A stretch of DNA of 64,000 nucleotides, taken from NCBI RefSeq assembly GCF_902499045.1, contig NZ_CABVPL010000002.1:1-64000 (forward strand). The letters run 5' to 3'. The translations under genes and the position numbers were made by a program. This DNA comes from Burkholderia latens (GTDB lineage: Bacteria; Pseudomonadota; Gammaproteobacteria; Burkholderiales; Burkholderiaceae). Positions within the stretch are counted from its first letter, which is position 1, and each line of letters begins with the position of its first letter. This document shows positions 55,401 through 62,921 of this stretch, piece after piece. Below the pieces are notes generated by a model. The model ran no database searches. It had not been told where the DNA came from and saw only the letters and a list, made by a program, of their open reading frames with translations.

Positions 55401-55442
55401 AACCCGCCGATGACCGTGAAGCCGGCCGACGCGGGCAAGTAA
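49404..55442 (+). CDS. Bacterial alpha-2-macroglobulin (thioester type, YfhM-like)
   Basis: A 2012-residue periplasmic protease-trapping protein. It has an N-terminal hydrophobic segment (residues about 20-38), then macroglobulin-like beta domains, the bait/ANA region, and a thioester domain with the C-L-E-Q motif at residues 1525-1528 (PYRCLEQQ). This Cys-Gln pair makes the covalent bond to attacking proteases. The usual lipobox Cys is not seen after the hydrophobic segment, so it may be membrane-anchored or soluble rather than lipidated. ATG 49404 has GAGGG about 10-14 bases upstream. The pbpC gene follows 10 bases later, a pairing well known in proteobacteria and linked to cell-wall repair after breach. 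Confidence 0.93.
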   Translation: MKQHDKHNDTLPANHTTRLLWRIGAVAALGAAAALSLHAGAARTVSVSPQGTVTEVRQSVVKFDEPMVAFGSASAPNPARMTCNDSAAARGQGHWLDDKTWVYDFENDLPPGVRCSVALNDTLRSVAGNAVSGPRRFTFQTGGPFPVTVRPGSREIEERQVFVLKLNGPAEPRSALANIWCEAAGIGNRIPVTAADDATRNALLDHFGLKKDAARVLTLSCAQALPASAKMQLVYGKGVASPSGIANDTERRFDFTVRAPFAASFSCERENAKAPCTPLRPLTLSFNAPISRKNAEAIKLRGPDGSLSPAFSADDHSDEVTTVKFDPPLPAQANLTIELPSGLRDVTDRSLSNADLFPLATRTAPMPPLAKFSSGTFGIVERFAEPDTPALVPVTLRNVEADLHIAGLNAGGAQFSNLKVENDTEIREWMRTVDRFDNWSMTAGTIDERIPGLLQRKGQHPVYVPLEAGEKMPAPQNRRIDVRSLSLLTGEPGVQALTLPKADPKALRPFEVVGVPMDKPGFYVLELASPALGRSLLAKPSNMYVRTTVLVTNLGVHLKQGRENNLVWVTTLDKGKPVPNAQIRVSDCNGDEIASGKTDAQGLLTLDGPFEPKRECNQSERFDDYFVSARVDDPKTGPDMAFVSSNWNRGIESWRFNVPTDTDRAPTVRAHTVFDRTLLRAGETVSMKHFLRTETLQSLAFPAQYPARVTIRHLGSDQTYKLPLTWSADHSADTQFTLPPAARLGEYSVTLEGGPDDAPTASYYSGSFRVEAFRLPVLKGTIGARDAQKSPLVAVKEAPLAVQIDYVSGGGASNLPVQVSALMKWASPPFADRFEDFSFTPYRPDRGDGNADDDAQDGDNASAANNDPDATKLIADKLPLTLDRNGAGSVTLKGLPDVDAPKRIALEATFADPNGEVQTIRGDTILWPAAVVAGIKAGRWVSVGQRVPVQALAVDLQGKPRASVAIEIKGVAHVTTSSRKRMVGGFYAYDNKSDTRDLGVLCSGKTDDKGRMACDATLEQAGNVQLIAIAKDGDGRTSNASTSVWVTREDELWFGGDNTDRIDVIPEKTSYEPGETARFQVRMPFRYATALVAVERGGVMETHVVQLNGKNPTVDLKVGESWGPNVYVSVLALRGRIREVPWYSFFTWGWKAPVEWARAFWREGRHYEAPTAFVDLSKPAFRYGLGEIKVGTGAHRLGVTVTTDATRYTVRAKAQAHVKVTLPNGQPAPAGTQIAVAAVDEALLELMPNNSWDLLDAMLQRRAYGVETATAQMEIVGRRHFGRKAVPAGGGGGSAPTRELFDTLLLWNPRVTLDANGSATVDVPLNDALTRFRIVAIAAVGPDRFGTGSTSIRSTQDLQLISGLPPLVREGDAFRAQVTLRNTTDRAMQVVVTPRVTGLDVAPQTVSLAANAATEVAWTITVPEQALDAAGALNWRIEAAEQGGKRASDALAVAQKVVPALPVTVQQATLAQVDGTLTVPVAAPAGAVNNAQGAPRGGIAVSLQSKLADGLPGVRRWFERYPYRCLEQQTSRAIGLHDAAQWQALVARMPVYLDSDGLANYFPPSSDDAHYGSPTLSSYLLVVSDEASRLDPRFALPEDLRTQLEAGLARFIDGRIERNAWAPRQDRDLRKLAAIEALSRYGAAQGRMLGSIEIAPNQWPTSAVIDYHAILTRVKDIPQRDEKRAQVEQILRARLTYQGTQLVFSTARDDDLWWLMTSNETNAARLALAFAGDPAWKDEMPRVAAGLLALQRHGAWQTTTSNALGQLAIERFSRTYESTPVAGTTKVALGGNERAISWSQAPAAAPADAPASATPATRAAAARSVLMPWPRAAQAPATLSVTQDGTGRPWATVESLAAVPLRAPFAAGYRITKTVTPVSPAVNGVLTRGDVVRVHLDIDAQSDMTWVVVNDPIPSGATILGSGLGRDSEAATQGEKSPDGAWPAFIERDFDGYRAYYDYLPKGKFSVEYTVRLNNVGTFGLPPTRVEALYAPSVYGLWPNPPMTVKPADAGK

Positions 55443-55452
55443 CGGGCCCGTG

Positions 55453-57705
55453 ATGATCGATCGCCGATTGCCGCGGCCGGGACGCTTCGCCGGCCGCCTC
55501 TTCGTCGCCGTCGTGCTGGCCGCGCCGCTCGTCGCGCATGCGCTGCCCGGCTACGACGACGTGCGCCGCAACTGGCGCAGCTCCGACTGGGTGCTGCTCG
55601 CGCGCGACGGCACGCCGCTGCAGCGCACGCGCGTCGACCTCGCGCAGCGGCGCGGCGACTGGGTGTCGCTCGCCGACGTGTCGCCGGCGTTCCGCGAAGC
55701 GATCGTCGTGTCCGAGGACAAGCGCTTCTACGAACACAGCGGCGTCGACTGGCGCGGGATCGCCGGCGCGGCGTGGGGCAATCTGTGGAACGAGCGCACG
55801 CGCGGCGCGTCGACCGTGACGATGCAGCTCGCCGGGCTGCTCGGCGATTCGCCGCGCCGCTCGGGCCAGCGGTCGCTGCCGCAGAAGGCGACGCAGGCGA
55901 TGAACGCGCTGCTGCTCGAGCGCCGCTGGCGCAAGGACCAGATCCTCGAGGCGTACCTGAACCTCGTGCCGTTCCGCGGCGAGACGGTCGGGCTCGCCGC
56001 GCTGTCGCAGGTGCTGTTCGGCAAGGCGCCGTCCGGCCTCGACGCGCGCGAGGCCGCGATCGCCGCCGCGCTGGTGCGTGCGCCCAACGCCGCGCCTGCG
56101 AAAGTCGCCGAGCGTGCGTGCCGGATCCTGCGCGACATGCGCGCGGAGCACGCGTGCGCGTCGCTCGACGGCTACGTGCAGCTCGTGATCGCGCGGCCGG
56201 CCAATGCCGCGCGTAACGACATCACGGCGTACGGCCCCGCCCTCGCGCCGCACTTCGCGCGCCGCATCGCCGCCGAAGTGAAGCCGGCGGCCGGCGCGCA
56301 GGTACGCACGACGCTCGATGCGCCGCTGCAGCGGTTCGCGCGCGACACGCTCACGCGCGCGCTGACCGAGCTCAACGCGCCCGCGCACCGGCGCAACGTG
56401 CAGGACGGCGCGGTCGTCGTGCTCGACAACGCGAGCGGCGAGATTCGCGCGTGGGTCGGTTCGTCGGGAGCGTTGTCGGGCGCACGCGAGGTCGACGCGG
56501 TGCTCGCGCCGCGCCAGGCCGGCTCGACGCTCAAGCCGTTCCTCTATGCGCAGGCGATCGACGAGAAGCGGCTGACGGCCGCGTCGCTGCTCGACGACGC
56601 GCCGATCAATCTCGCGGCCGGCGGCGGCCTCTATATTCCGCAGAACTACGACAAGGACTTCAAGGGCTGGGTCAGCGTACGCAGCGCGCTCGGCGGCTCG
56701 CTGAACGTGCCGGCCGTGCGCACGCTCGTGCTCGTCACGCCGCATCGCTTCGCGCGCACGCTGACCGCGCTCGGGCTGCCGCTTGCGCAGGAAGGCGATT
56801 ACTACGGGTTCAGCCTCGCGCTCGGCAGCGCGGACGTCACGCTGCTGTCGCTGACCAATGCGTATCGCGCGCTCGCGAACGGCGGCGTCGCGCGCAAGGT
56901 CGTCGACGTACCGGCCGCGGTGCCCGCTTCCGGCGCATCGCCGGGATCGGCACGTGCGGACGACGGCACACGTGTGTTCAGCGAAGCGGCCAGCTTCGTC
57001 GTCACCGACATCCTGTCCGACAACAACGCGCGCGTTCGCACGTTCGGCTTCGACAACCCGCTCGCGACGCGCTTCTTCTCCGCGGTCAAGACCGGCACGA
57101 GCAAGGACATGCGCGACAACTGGACCATCGGCTTCACGTCGCGCTATACGGTCGGCGTGTGGGTCGGCAATGCCGACGGCTCGCCGATGTGGGACGTGTC
57201 GGGCGTGACGGGCGCATCGCCGGTGTGGTCGGCCGTCGCCGGCTACCTGCATCGCGACGCGCCGAGCCGCGCGCCGCGTCCGCCGGCCGGCGTCGAAACG
57301 CGCCGGATCACGTTCGAGCGCGATGTCGAGCCGTCACGCGGCGAGTGGTTCATCGCGGGCACCGCGGTCGACACGATCCGGCTCGCGGCGCCCGTCACGC
57401 CGGGCAAGGACGGCGCACGCGCGCCGCTGACGATCGGCGCGCCGACCGACGGCACGATCTTCGCGATCGATCCGGACATTCCGCCGAAGAACCAGCGGAT
57501 CTGGTTCGAGCGATCGTCGGGGCACGCGGCGCGGTTCGCGTGGCGGCTCGACGACAAGGTGATCGGACATGCCGACCGCATCGCGTGGATGCCGTGGCCG
57601 GGCCGGCACCGGCTCGAGCTCGTCGACGCGCGCGGTAACGTCGCGGATGCGATCGGCTTCGAGGTGCGCGGCGCGTTTGCGAAGCCCGCGGCGCGCAAGC
57701 CGTGA
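55453..57705 (+). CDS. pbpC: Penicillin-binding protein 1C
   Basis: A 750-residue bifunctional peptidoglycan synthase. The glycosyltransferase (GT51) domain covers about residues 55-225, with catalytic Glu88 in VSEDKRFYEHSGVDW. The transpeptidase domain has the active-site S358-T-L-K361, S416-L-N418 and K546-T-G548. A C-terminal BiPBP_C-type domain ends the protein. An N-terminal segment serves as signal anchor. ATG 55453 is chosen; GTG 55450 just before it is also possible. Cotranscribed with the alpha-2-macroglobulin gene. All catalytic motifs are intact. The 3' end is convergent with lemA, with only 17 bases between the stops. Confidence 0.95.
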   Translation: MIDRRLPRPGRFAGRLFVAVVLAAPLVAHALPGYDDVRRNWRSSDWVLLARDGTPLQRTRVDLAQRRGDWVSLADVSPAFREAIVVSEDKRFYEHSGVDWRGIAGAAWGNLWNERTRGASTVTMQLAGLLGDSPRRSGQRSLPQKATQAMNALLLERRWRKDQILEAYLNLVPFRGETVGLAALSQVLFGKAPSGLDAREAAIAAALVRAPNAAPAKVAERACRILRDMRAEHACASLDGYVQLVIARPANAARNDITAYGPALAPHFARRIAAEVKPAAGAQVRTTLDAPLQRFARDTLTRALTELNAPAHRRNVQDGAVVVLDNASGEIRAWVGSSGALSGAREVDAVLAPRQAGSTLKPFLYAQAIDEKRLTAASLLDDAPINLAAGGGLYIPQNYDKDFKGWVSVRSALGGSLNVPAVRTLVLVTPHRFARTLTALGLPLAQEGDYYGFSLALGSADVTLLSLTNAYRALANGGVARKVVDVPAAVPASGASPGSARADDGTRVFSEAASFVVTDILSDNNARVRTFGFDNPLATRFFSAVKTGTSKDMRDNWTIGFTSRYTVGVWVGNADGSPMWDVSGVTGASPVWSAVAGYLHRDAPSRAPRPPAGVETRRITFERDVEPSRGEWFIAGTAVDTIRLAAPVTPGKDGARAPLTIGAPTDGTIFAIDPDIPPKNQRIWFERSSGHAARFAWRLDDKVIGHADRIAWMPWPGRHRLELVDARGNVADAIGFEVRGAFAKPAARKP

Positions 57706-57722
57706 ACGCCTGGAGCAGCAGC

Positions 57723-58343
57723 TTACTGGCCCGCTGCGTTCGCCTTCGGCGGTTGAGCGGAGAAGTCGACGACGGGCGCGGTCGAGATTGACGACTCGTT
57801 CGCGACGCTGAAGCTCGGGCGCGGCTGGTAGCCGAAGATCCGCGCGATCACGACACCCGGGAACTGCCGAATCTGCACGTTGTAATGCTGCACGGTCTTG
57901 ATGTAGCGGCCGCGCGCGACCGCGATACGGTTTTCGGTGCCTTCGAGCTGCGTCTGCAGATCGCGAAACGCGTCGTTCGCCTTCAGTTCCGGGTAGCGCT
58001 CGGACACCACCATCAGCCGGCTCAGCGCACCCGACAGCGCGCCTTGCCGCTGATCGAACGCCGCCAACGCGGCCGGATCCTTGGCCATCTCCGGCGTCAT
58101 CTGCACGCTGCCCGCGCGCGAGCGGGCCGACGCGACCTCGGTCAGCACACGCTCCTCGTGCGACGCGTAGCCCTTTACCGCCGCGACAAGATTCGGTACG
58201 AGATCCGTGCGCCGCTGATACTGGTTCAGCACTTCGGACCATGCCGCGTTGACGTCTTCGTCGGACGCCTGGATCGCGTTGTAGCCGCAACCGGCCAGCG
58301 GTGCGAGCACGCAGCATACGAACAGGATTCGAAACCATTTCAT
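57723..58343 (-). CDS. lemA: LemA-family lipoprotein
   Basis: A 206-residue LemA protein. The N-terminal lipobox LAGC at residues 17-20 suggests lipidation, whereas many LemA proteins have a membrane anchor instead. The helical core includes DEDVNAAWSEVLNQYQRRTD followed by LVPNLV, and RYIKTVQHYNVQIRQFPG with a conserved final FGYQPRPSF. The TPM/YgcG gene lies 69 bases upstream on the same strand, and this lemA-TPM pair is common in bacteria. The function is not established; it may act in membrane-protein quality control. ATG 58343 is used. Confidence 0.93.
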   Translation of the reverse strand: MKWFRILFVCCVLAPLAGCGYNAIQASDEDVNAAWSEVLNQYQRRTDLVPNLVAAVKGYASHEERVLTEVASARSRAGSVQMTPEMAKDPAALAAFDQRQGALSGALSRLMVVSERYPELKANDAFRDLQTQLEGTENRIAVARGRYIKTVQHYNVQIRQFPGVVIARIFGYQPRPSFSVANESSISTAPVVDFSAQPPKANAAGQ

Positions 58344-58412
58344 GTGTGTGACTTCCGGTTGGGCGCTCCGCTCGGAGCGGCAGGTCGAAAAGAAACGTTG
58401 CGCACGTGCGCG

Positions 58413-59795
58413 CTACCAGCGGCCCGACGCGCCACCGCCACCGCTCGAGCCGCCGTCGCCGCTGAACGAGTCGGACGAACTGGAGCTCGAGCTCGATGAA
58501 CCCGAGTCGGACGATGGCCATTCGAAGGACGACGACGAGGATGATGACGACGATCTTCCGCCCGTCAGCTTGTCGATGATCGCCAGGATCGCCGTCAGCG
58601 CGATAAAAATCGTCACCAGCACCTCGCCGGGCGAATATCCCATCAGATGTCCGATCCAGATCAGTACCAGCAGCGCCCCGACGATGATCGCCGTGTACTT
58701 GCGAACGCGTCCGGAACGAACGATGCCGATGCCGAGCAGCCACGCACCGACACCCACGCTTGTCGGGACGATTGCCAGCGCCGCGAGGATCAGTTCGGCA
58801 TCCCCTTTGAAGATCGCGCGAACCGGCAGCATCGCAACCGGCACGATCGTCGCGACCAGAAAGCTCATCGGCAACATCACCTGCCAGCGCAGCTTGCGCC
58901 ATTCGGTGACGACGCCGAGCACGACGCCAGCCACCCCGAGCAGCGACCAGAACAGGAAGCTCCCGACGTCGGCCGGCGCTTCGTCCGGCAAGCCGTTCGA
59001 CTGTTGCTTCGTGTCACGGGACGTCGCCTGCCGTGCGTCCTCGCCCGGCAACGCGCCATCGGGCGCTGCCATTTCCGGCGGCGTCATCTCGCGCACCAGC
59101 GCATCCACCGCATCGCTCACGCCGGCTTCGATACGCTGCTGGCGAAACGCCGGCACGATCCGCTCGCGGACGATCCTGCCCGCGACGATATCCGGAATCG
59201 CACCTTCGAGCCCGTATCCGACCTCGATTCGGACCGTGCGATCGTTGAGTGCGGCAACGAGCAGCAGACCGTTGTCGACCTTGCTCCGGCCGAGACGCCA
59301 CTTTTCGAACACCGTGGTCGCGAACTGCTCGATGGTCGACTGCCCGGTCGAACCGACCAGCAGGATCGCCATCTGGACGCCGAGCCGGCGCTCGAGATCG
59401 GCGAGGCGGTCGATCAGTTCGGAAGCGCAGGCGGCGCTCAGTACGCCCGTCAGATCGGTCACGCGGCCTTTCAGCGGCGGCGCCGTTTCCGGATTGTCGG
59501 CGACAGGATAGGATGCTGCGACGGCGATGTCCGTGCAGACGGACGGCGCACCGGCTGCCGACGGAATCGCGTGCTCGCTGGCGTCGACATCGGGCGACAC
59601 GGCGGAAGCCGTGCCGCCGACGAACATTGCGCCGGCCAGCAGCACGCCAGCAGCAGCGCGGCCGAAGCCGCCGATGCCTGCGTGGCTGCGCCTGCGTGCA
59701 GCCCGCAGGGGTTTGCACGTCGTACATGCCATCGATGCCGGATCGCCCTCGCAATCCGGCGGGCATGGCCGCCCCGTCAATCGATTCAGGTTCAT
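58413..59795 (-). CDS. TPM-domain protein (YgcG/MgtE-associated Psb32 type)
   Basis: A 460-residue membrane protein. After an N-terminal basic and Cys-containing part and a hydrophobic segment (about 48-65), the TPM domain spans about 110-245 (GRVTDLTGVLSAACASELID, then IEVGYGLEGAIPD). Three or four membrane helices follow at about 275-410. The C-terminus is a low-complexity Ser/Gly tail ending in a Gly-rich segment, typical of the family. Start choice is uncertain: ATG 59795 includes a CPPDC...CTTC four-Cys motif; ATG 59732 would still include the CTTC half. It is upstream of and probably cotranscribed with lemA. Confidence 0.85.
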   Translation of the reverse strand: MNLNRLTGRPCPPDCEGDPASMACTTCKPLRAARRRSHAGIGGFGRAAAGVLLAGAMFVGGTASAVSPDVDASEHAIPSAAGAPSVCTDIAVAASYPVADNPETAPPLKGRVTDLTGVLSAACASELIDRLADLERRLGVQMAILLVGSTGQSTIEQFATTVFEKWRLGRSKVDNGLLLVAALNDRTVRIEVGYGLEGAIPDIVAGRIVRERIVPAFRQQRIEAGVSDAVDALVREMTPPEMAAPDGALPGEDARQATSRDTKQQSNGLPDEAPADVGSFLFWSLLGVAGVVLGVVTEWRKLRWQVMLPMSFLVATIVPVAMLPVRAIFKGDAELILAALAIVPTSVGVGAWLLGIGIVRSGRVRKYTAIIVGALLVLIWIGHLMGYSPGEVLVTIFIALTAILAIIDKLTGGRSSSSSSSSSFEWPSSDSGSSSSSSSSSDSFSGDGGSSGGGGASGRW

Positions 59796-60060
59796 GTCGG
59801 AAACGTCGCGCCCGTTCCGTCGAACGGCGCGTTCTCTCATCGTTTTTTTGATCGTCCCGCAGCATAACCAATCGCGACGCGAATCGGAAGATTCGGAGCC
59901 CGTCACGCCAGCGTGGCACGCCGCTCGTACAAGCAAACGACACGCACGCGAGCTCCGCCAGGAAAACGGACGAGCGCCGCGCCGATTCGGGACCTAGAAT
60001 ATGAGCGGTGCCACGCCTTCGGCGCACGGCGGTTGCCCCCACTTCCGATTCCTCGCGATC

Positions 60061-60753
60061 ATGAACACTCGCCCTTCGCGTTTTATCGACCCCGCGCTGC
60101 GCACCCTCTGCATCGCCGCGCTTGCGTCGCTTGCCGGCTGCAACGGCGACGCCTGCTTCGGCGTCGATGTCTGCTTCAACGACAACAACACGCAGCCGGT
60201 CGCGCTGTCCGGCACGGCCGCCGCGGGTGGCGCGCTCGCGAGCGTGTCAGTCACGGTCAGTTGCGCGCAAGGCTCGGCAACCACACTGACCGACGGCGGC
60301 GGCAACTACCGGGTGACGGTCAATGCCGTGCTTCCTTGCGTGATCACCGTCGCATCGGGCGGCACGAGCCTGCATTCGCTTGCATACGGAGGCGGTACAT
60401 TCAACACGACGCCCGAAACCGAGCTGATGCTCGTCTACCTCGCCGCGCAGCTCGGCACGAACACCGGCGGGTTGATCGGCAATTTCCAGGGCAATGCGCG
60501 CTTCCAGCAGGCAATGGGGAGCCCGAATACGGTACAGGCCGCGCAATCGGCGGTGGTCGCGAATCTGCAGCAGCGCTATTCGGTGACGCTGTCGACGCCC
60601 GCGTTCCTCACCACGCCGTTCGTCGTCGGGCAACCGGGCGTGAGCGGCGATCTCGACGCGCTCGCAAAGGCCGGCGCGATCGATCCGAACGGACTGCCGG
60701 ATCCGGTTGCCGTGTCGCTGTTGCAGCAGGCCGGGGCCGCGCATCCGCTGTAA
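60061..60753 (+). CDS. Putative lipoprotein of unknown function (230 aa)
   Basis: A signal peptide (about residues 12-28) ends in a lipobox SLAGC, so the mature protein is probably a lipid-anchored envelope protein. After the lipobox come CNGDACFGVDVCFND, with three Cys, and a Thr/Gly/Val-rich beta domain (VALSGTAAAGGALASVSVT) that looks like a bacterial Ig or carboxypeptidase-regulatory fold. The C-terminal half is helical. ATG 60061 is chosen over the frame start at 60001 because it places the signal peptide correctly. The family is not recognised. It is convergent with the GNAT gene. Confidence 0.78.
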   Translation: MNTRPSRFIDPALRTLCIAALASLAGCNGDACFGVDVCFNDNNTQPVALSGTAAAGGALASVSVTVSCAQGSATTLTDGGGNYRVTVNAVLPCVITVASGGTSLHSLAYGGGTFNTTPETELMLVYLAAQLGTNTGGLIGNFQGNARFQQAMGSPNTVQAAQSAVVANLQQRYSVTLSTPAFLTTPFVVGQPGVSGDLDALAKAGAIDPNGLPDPVAVSLLQQAGAAHPL

Positions 60754-60781
60754 GCGCCGCGACGCGCGAAAGAATCGACCG

Positions 60782-61303
60782 TCAGGCGCCCGCGTCGCGC
60801 GCGTCGTCGGCCAGCAACGCCCAACGCTCGTGGTCGCGCCATTCGCCGCCGATGCGCAGATAGCGCGGCGAAAACCCCTCTTGCCGGAATCCGAGCCGTC
60901 GCACCAGTGCGATCGACGCATGGTTGCCGGGCTGGATATTCGCTTCCAGCCGGTGCAGCCCGAGTTCGCCGAACGCGACGTCGATCGTCGCGCGCAACGC
61001 CTCCGTCATCAGCCCCTTGCGGCTGACGTCGATCATCCCGTAGTAGCCGAGATAAGCGCTCTGAAACACCCCGCCGACGATCTCGTTGAGATTCACCACC
61101 CCGACCACCGCGCCTGACGCCCGCTCGCGCGCGACGAATCCAACGTTCGGCCCCGTCAGGCAGCGGACGAACCATTGATCGAACCCGGCCTGGTCGATGA
61201 ACGAATCGACCCACGGCAGATGATGACTCCGGCTCGCGCGGTTGGCGGCGATCAGGTCGGCGGCGTCGGACCTGGCGACGCGATTCAGCAGGATCCGGTT
61301 CAT
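60782..61303 (-). CDS. GNAT acetyltransferase (RimJ/RimL-like)
   Basis: A 173-residue ribosomal-protein-acetyltransferase-like GNAT enzyme. Typical segments are AYLGYYGMIDVSRKGLMTEA (acetyl-CoA loop region), then LHRLEANIQPGNHASIALVRR with GFRQEGFSPRYL. ATG 61303 gives a normal start. A GTG at 61324, directly after the stop of the preceding MFS gene, would add 7 residues and couple the two genes. It follows the Bcr-type transporter gene on the same strand with 21 bases or fewer between them, so they form an operon. The substrate is unknown and could be a ribosomal protein or a drug. Confidence 0.9.
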   Translation of the reverse strand: MNRILLNRVARSDAADLIAANRASRSHHLPWVDSFIDQAGFDQWFVRCLTGPNVGFVARERASGAVVGVVNLNEIVGGVFQSAYLGYYGMIDVSRKGLMTEALRATIDVAFGELGLHRLEANIQPGNHASIALVRRLGFRQEGFSPRYLRIGGEWRDHERWALLADDARDAGA

Positions 61304-61324
61304 GAATCGGTCGGCAGCCGGCAC

Positions 61325-62572
61325 TTACGCCGCCTCCCCGCTCCCGCACGCGACGCTCGCCGCCTGCTGCTGCGACAGATATCTCAGCAGCTTGGTCACC
61401 ATCCATACGACGATGAACGACAGCGCGACGAAGAACACCGCCAGCGGCGTCAGCACGTGAATCGACACGAAGCCGGCAAGCCCCATCATCGCGGACGACA
61501 CGAGCAGCAGCGCACACCCGAGGATCGCGCTCGTCAGCCCCGCGATATGGGGAAACAGCGAATTGCCCTTGGCCATCAGCGTCGGATACATCGCGCCGGC
61601 GCAGAAACCCATCACGAGAACGGGCGTCGCGAGCGTCCACACGCGCAGGCCGATGGTCAGCGCCAGCACCAGCATCACGACCGCCGCGCTCGCCATCACG
61701 CGCGCGCCGATGCGCAGCCGCTGCTCGGCGCTCGGCAGCCCGCGTCCGTGGATCCGGTTCGACAATCCGCCGAGGAAATACATCAGTCCGATCCCGAGCG
61801 CGAGATAACCGAAGAAGGTCGGCGGCTTGTGCAGCGTCGTCTGCACCATGAACGGCCCGACGATGTTGAACACGAGCAGGATGCTGTAGCACAGCCCCTG
61901 TGCGAGGAAGCAGCTCTGGAACACCGGGCTCGCGAGCACCTTGCCGGCGTTCGCCATCAGCGTGCGCGGCTCGAGATGCACCGGTTTCGGCAAGGTCTCG
62001 CGGTAGTGCCACAGCAGCGCCCACATCACCAGCGAATACACCAGCAGAAACACGAGGCACGCGCGCCAGCCGAACCATTCCTGCAGGTGCGCGCCGATCA
62101 CCGGCGCGATGATCGGCGCGAGCCCCCACGCGATCGACATATAGGTAAACGCATGCATCAGCGCCTGGCCCGAGAACGAGTCGGTGATGATCGCCTTCGC
62201 GAGCAGGTTCGTCGTCGCGATCCCGAAGCCCTGCAGGCAGCGGGCCAGCACGAACGTCTCGAGGTTCGGCGCGCCGAGCGACAGCAGGCAGCCGATCGTG
62301 TAGATGACGAGCCCGAACGCGAGCACGCGCTTGCGCCCGTACGCATCCGCGACCGGCCCGAAGATCAGCTGGCCGAGCGCGTACGCGGCCATGTAGCCGG
62401 ACACGCTCGACTGGATCGCCTGCGGCGTGGTCGCGAACGAACGCGCCATGTCGGGCAGCGCGGGCACGTAGATGTCGATCGCGAGCTGGCCGGCGGACGC
62501 GAACAGGCAGATCAGGAACAACAGGAAGCGCGGCGAGTTCGATTCGCGCGCGGAAGTGAGCGAGGCGTTCAT
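61325..62572 (-). CDS. Bcr/CflA-type MFS drug transporter
   Basis: A 415-residue, 12-helix exporter of the DHA1 Bcr/CflA group. The opening FLICLFASAGQLAIDIYVPALP is typical, followed by LIFGPVADAYGRKRVLAFGL in the loop between helices 2 and 3 and the motif C-like stretch GLAPIIAPVIGAHLQEWFGW. ATG 62572 is chosen; the frame extends to 62803 without family resemblance. Paired with a GNAT gene downstream, it may move a toxic compound, but specificity cannot be predicted. A small inverted repeat GTTCG-N5-CGAAC lies at 62616-62630, upstream of its start. Confidence 0.92.
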   Translation of the reverse strand: MNASLTSARESNSPRFLLFLICLFASAGQLAIDIYVPALPDMARSFATTPQAIQSSVSGYMAAYALGQLIFGPVADAYGRKRVLAFGLVIYTIGCLLSLGAPNLETFVLARCLQGFGIATTNLLAKAIITDSFSGQALMHAFTYMSIAWGLAPIIAPVIGAHLQEWFGWRACLVFLLVYSLVMWALLWHYRETLPKPVHLEPRTLMANAGKVLASPVFQSCFLAQGLCYSILLVFNIVGPFMVQTTLHKPPTFFGYLALGIGLMYFLGGLSNRIHGRGLPSAEQRLRIGARVMASAAVVMLVLALTIGLRVWTLATPVLVMGFCAGAMYPTLMAKGNSLFPHIAGLTSAILGCALLLVSSAMMGLAGFVSIHVLTPLAVFFVALSFIVVWMVTKLLRYLSQQQAASVACGSGEAA

Positions 62573-62921
62573 GACAACCGGGAAGAATTCGGACAGCGGC
62601 GGCACGCGCCAGCGTGTTCGAATGGCGAACAGCGGTGCGCGGCGAAGCCGTATTGTGCCTGTTGTTGCGTCATGTGACAGGAAGCCCCTGGCACGGGCGC
62701 GGTTGAATGCCGATTGCTCGACCTTCGGAAACATGCCGGAAGGCCCGCCGCCGGCCGCAGGCCGGTTTCGGGATCGGGCCGCAGGCTCTTCCCCGCAACG
62801 CATGCCGCGGTTTTAATCCTGCTTTAAGCCAACGCTCGCATAGTGGCGGATGGCTCCGTCCGTGAGCCGCACGTCTCATTCATTGTCGATTCGATAGTCT
62901 TCGTTTGATGGAGATACGAAT
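62573..62921. other. Intergenic region between divergent MFS and exported protein genes
   Basis: No convincing gene. It holds the short inverted repeat at 62616-62630 near the transporter start and, at the right end, an A/T-richer leader with the GGAG ribosome site for the gene at 62922. Confidence 0.45.

Noticed and set aside
58413-58600. Serine-codon repeat at the end of the TPM gene as a novel repeat
   Set aside because: Ser/Gly low-complexity tails are usual in this family and the codons are not a clean tandem unit.
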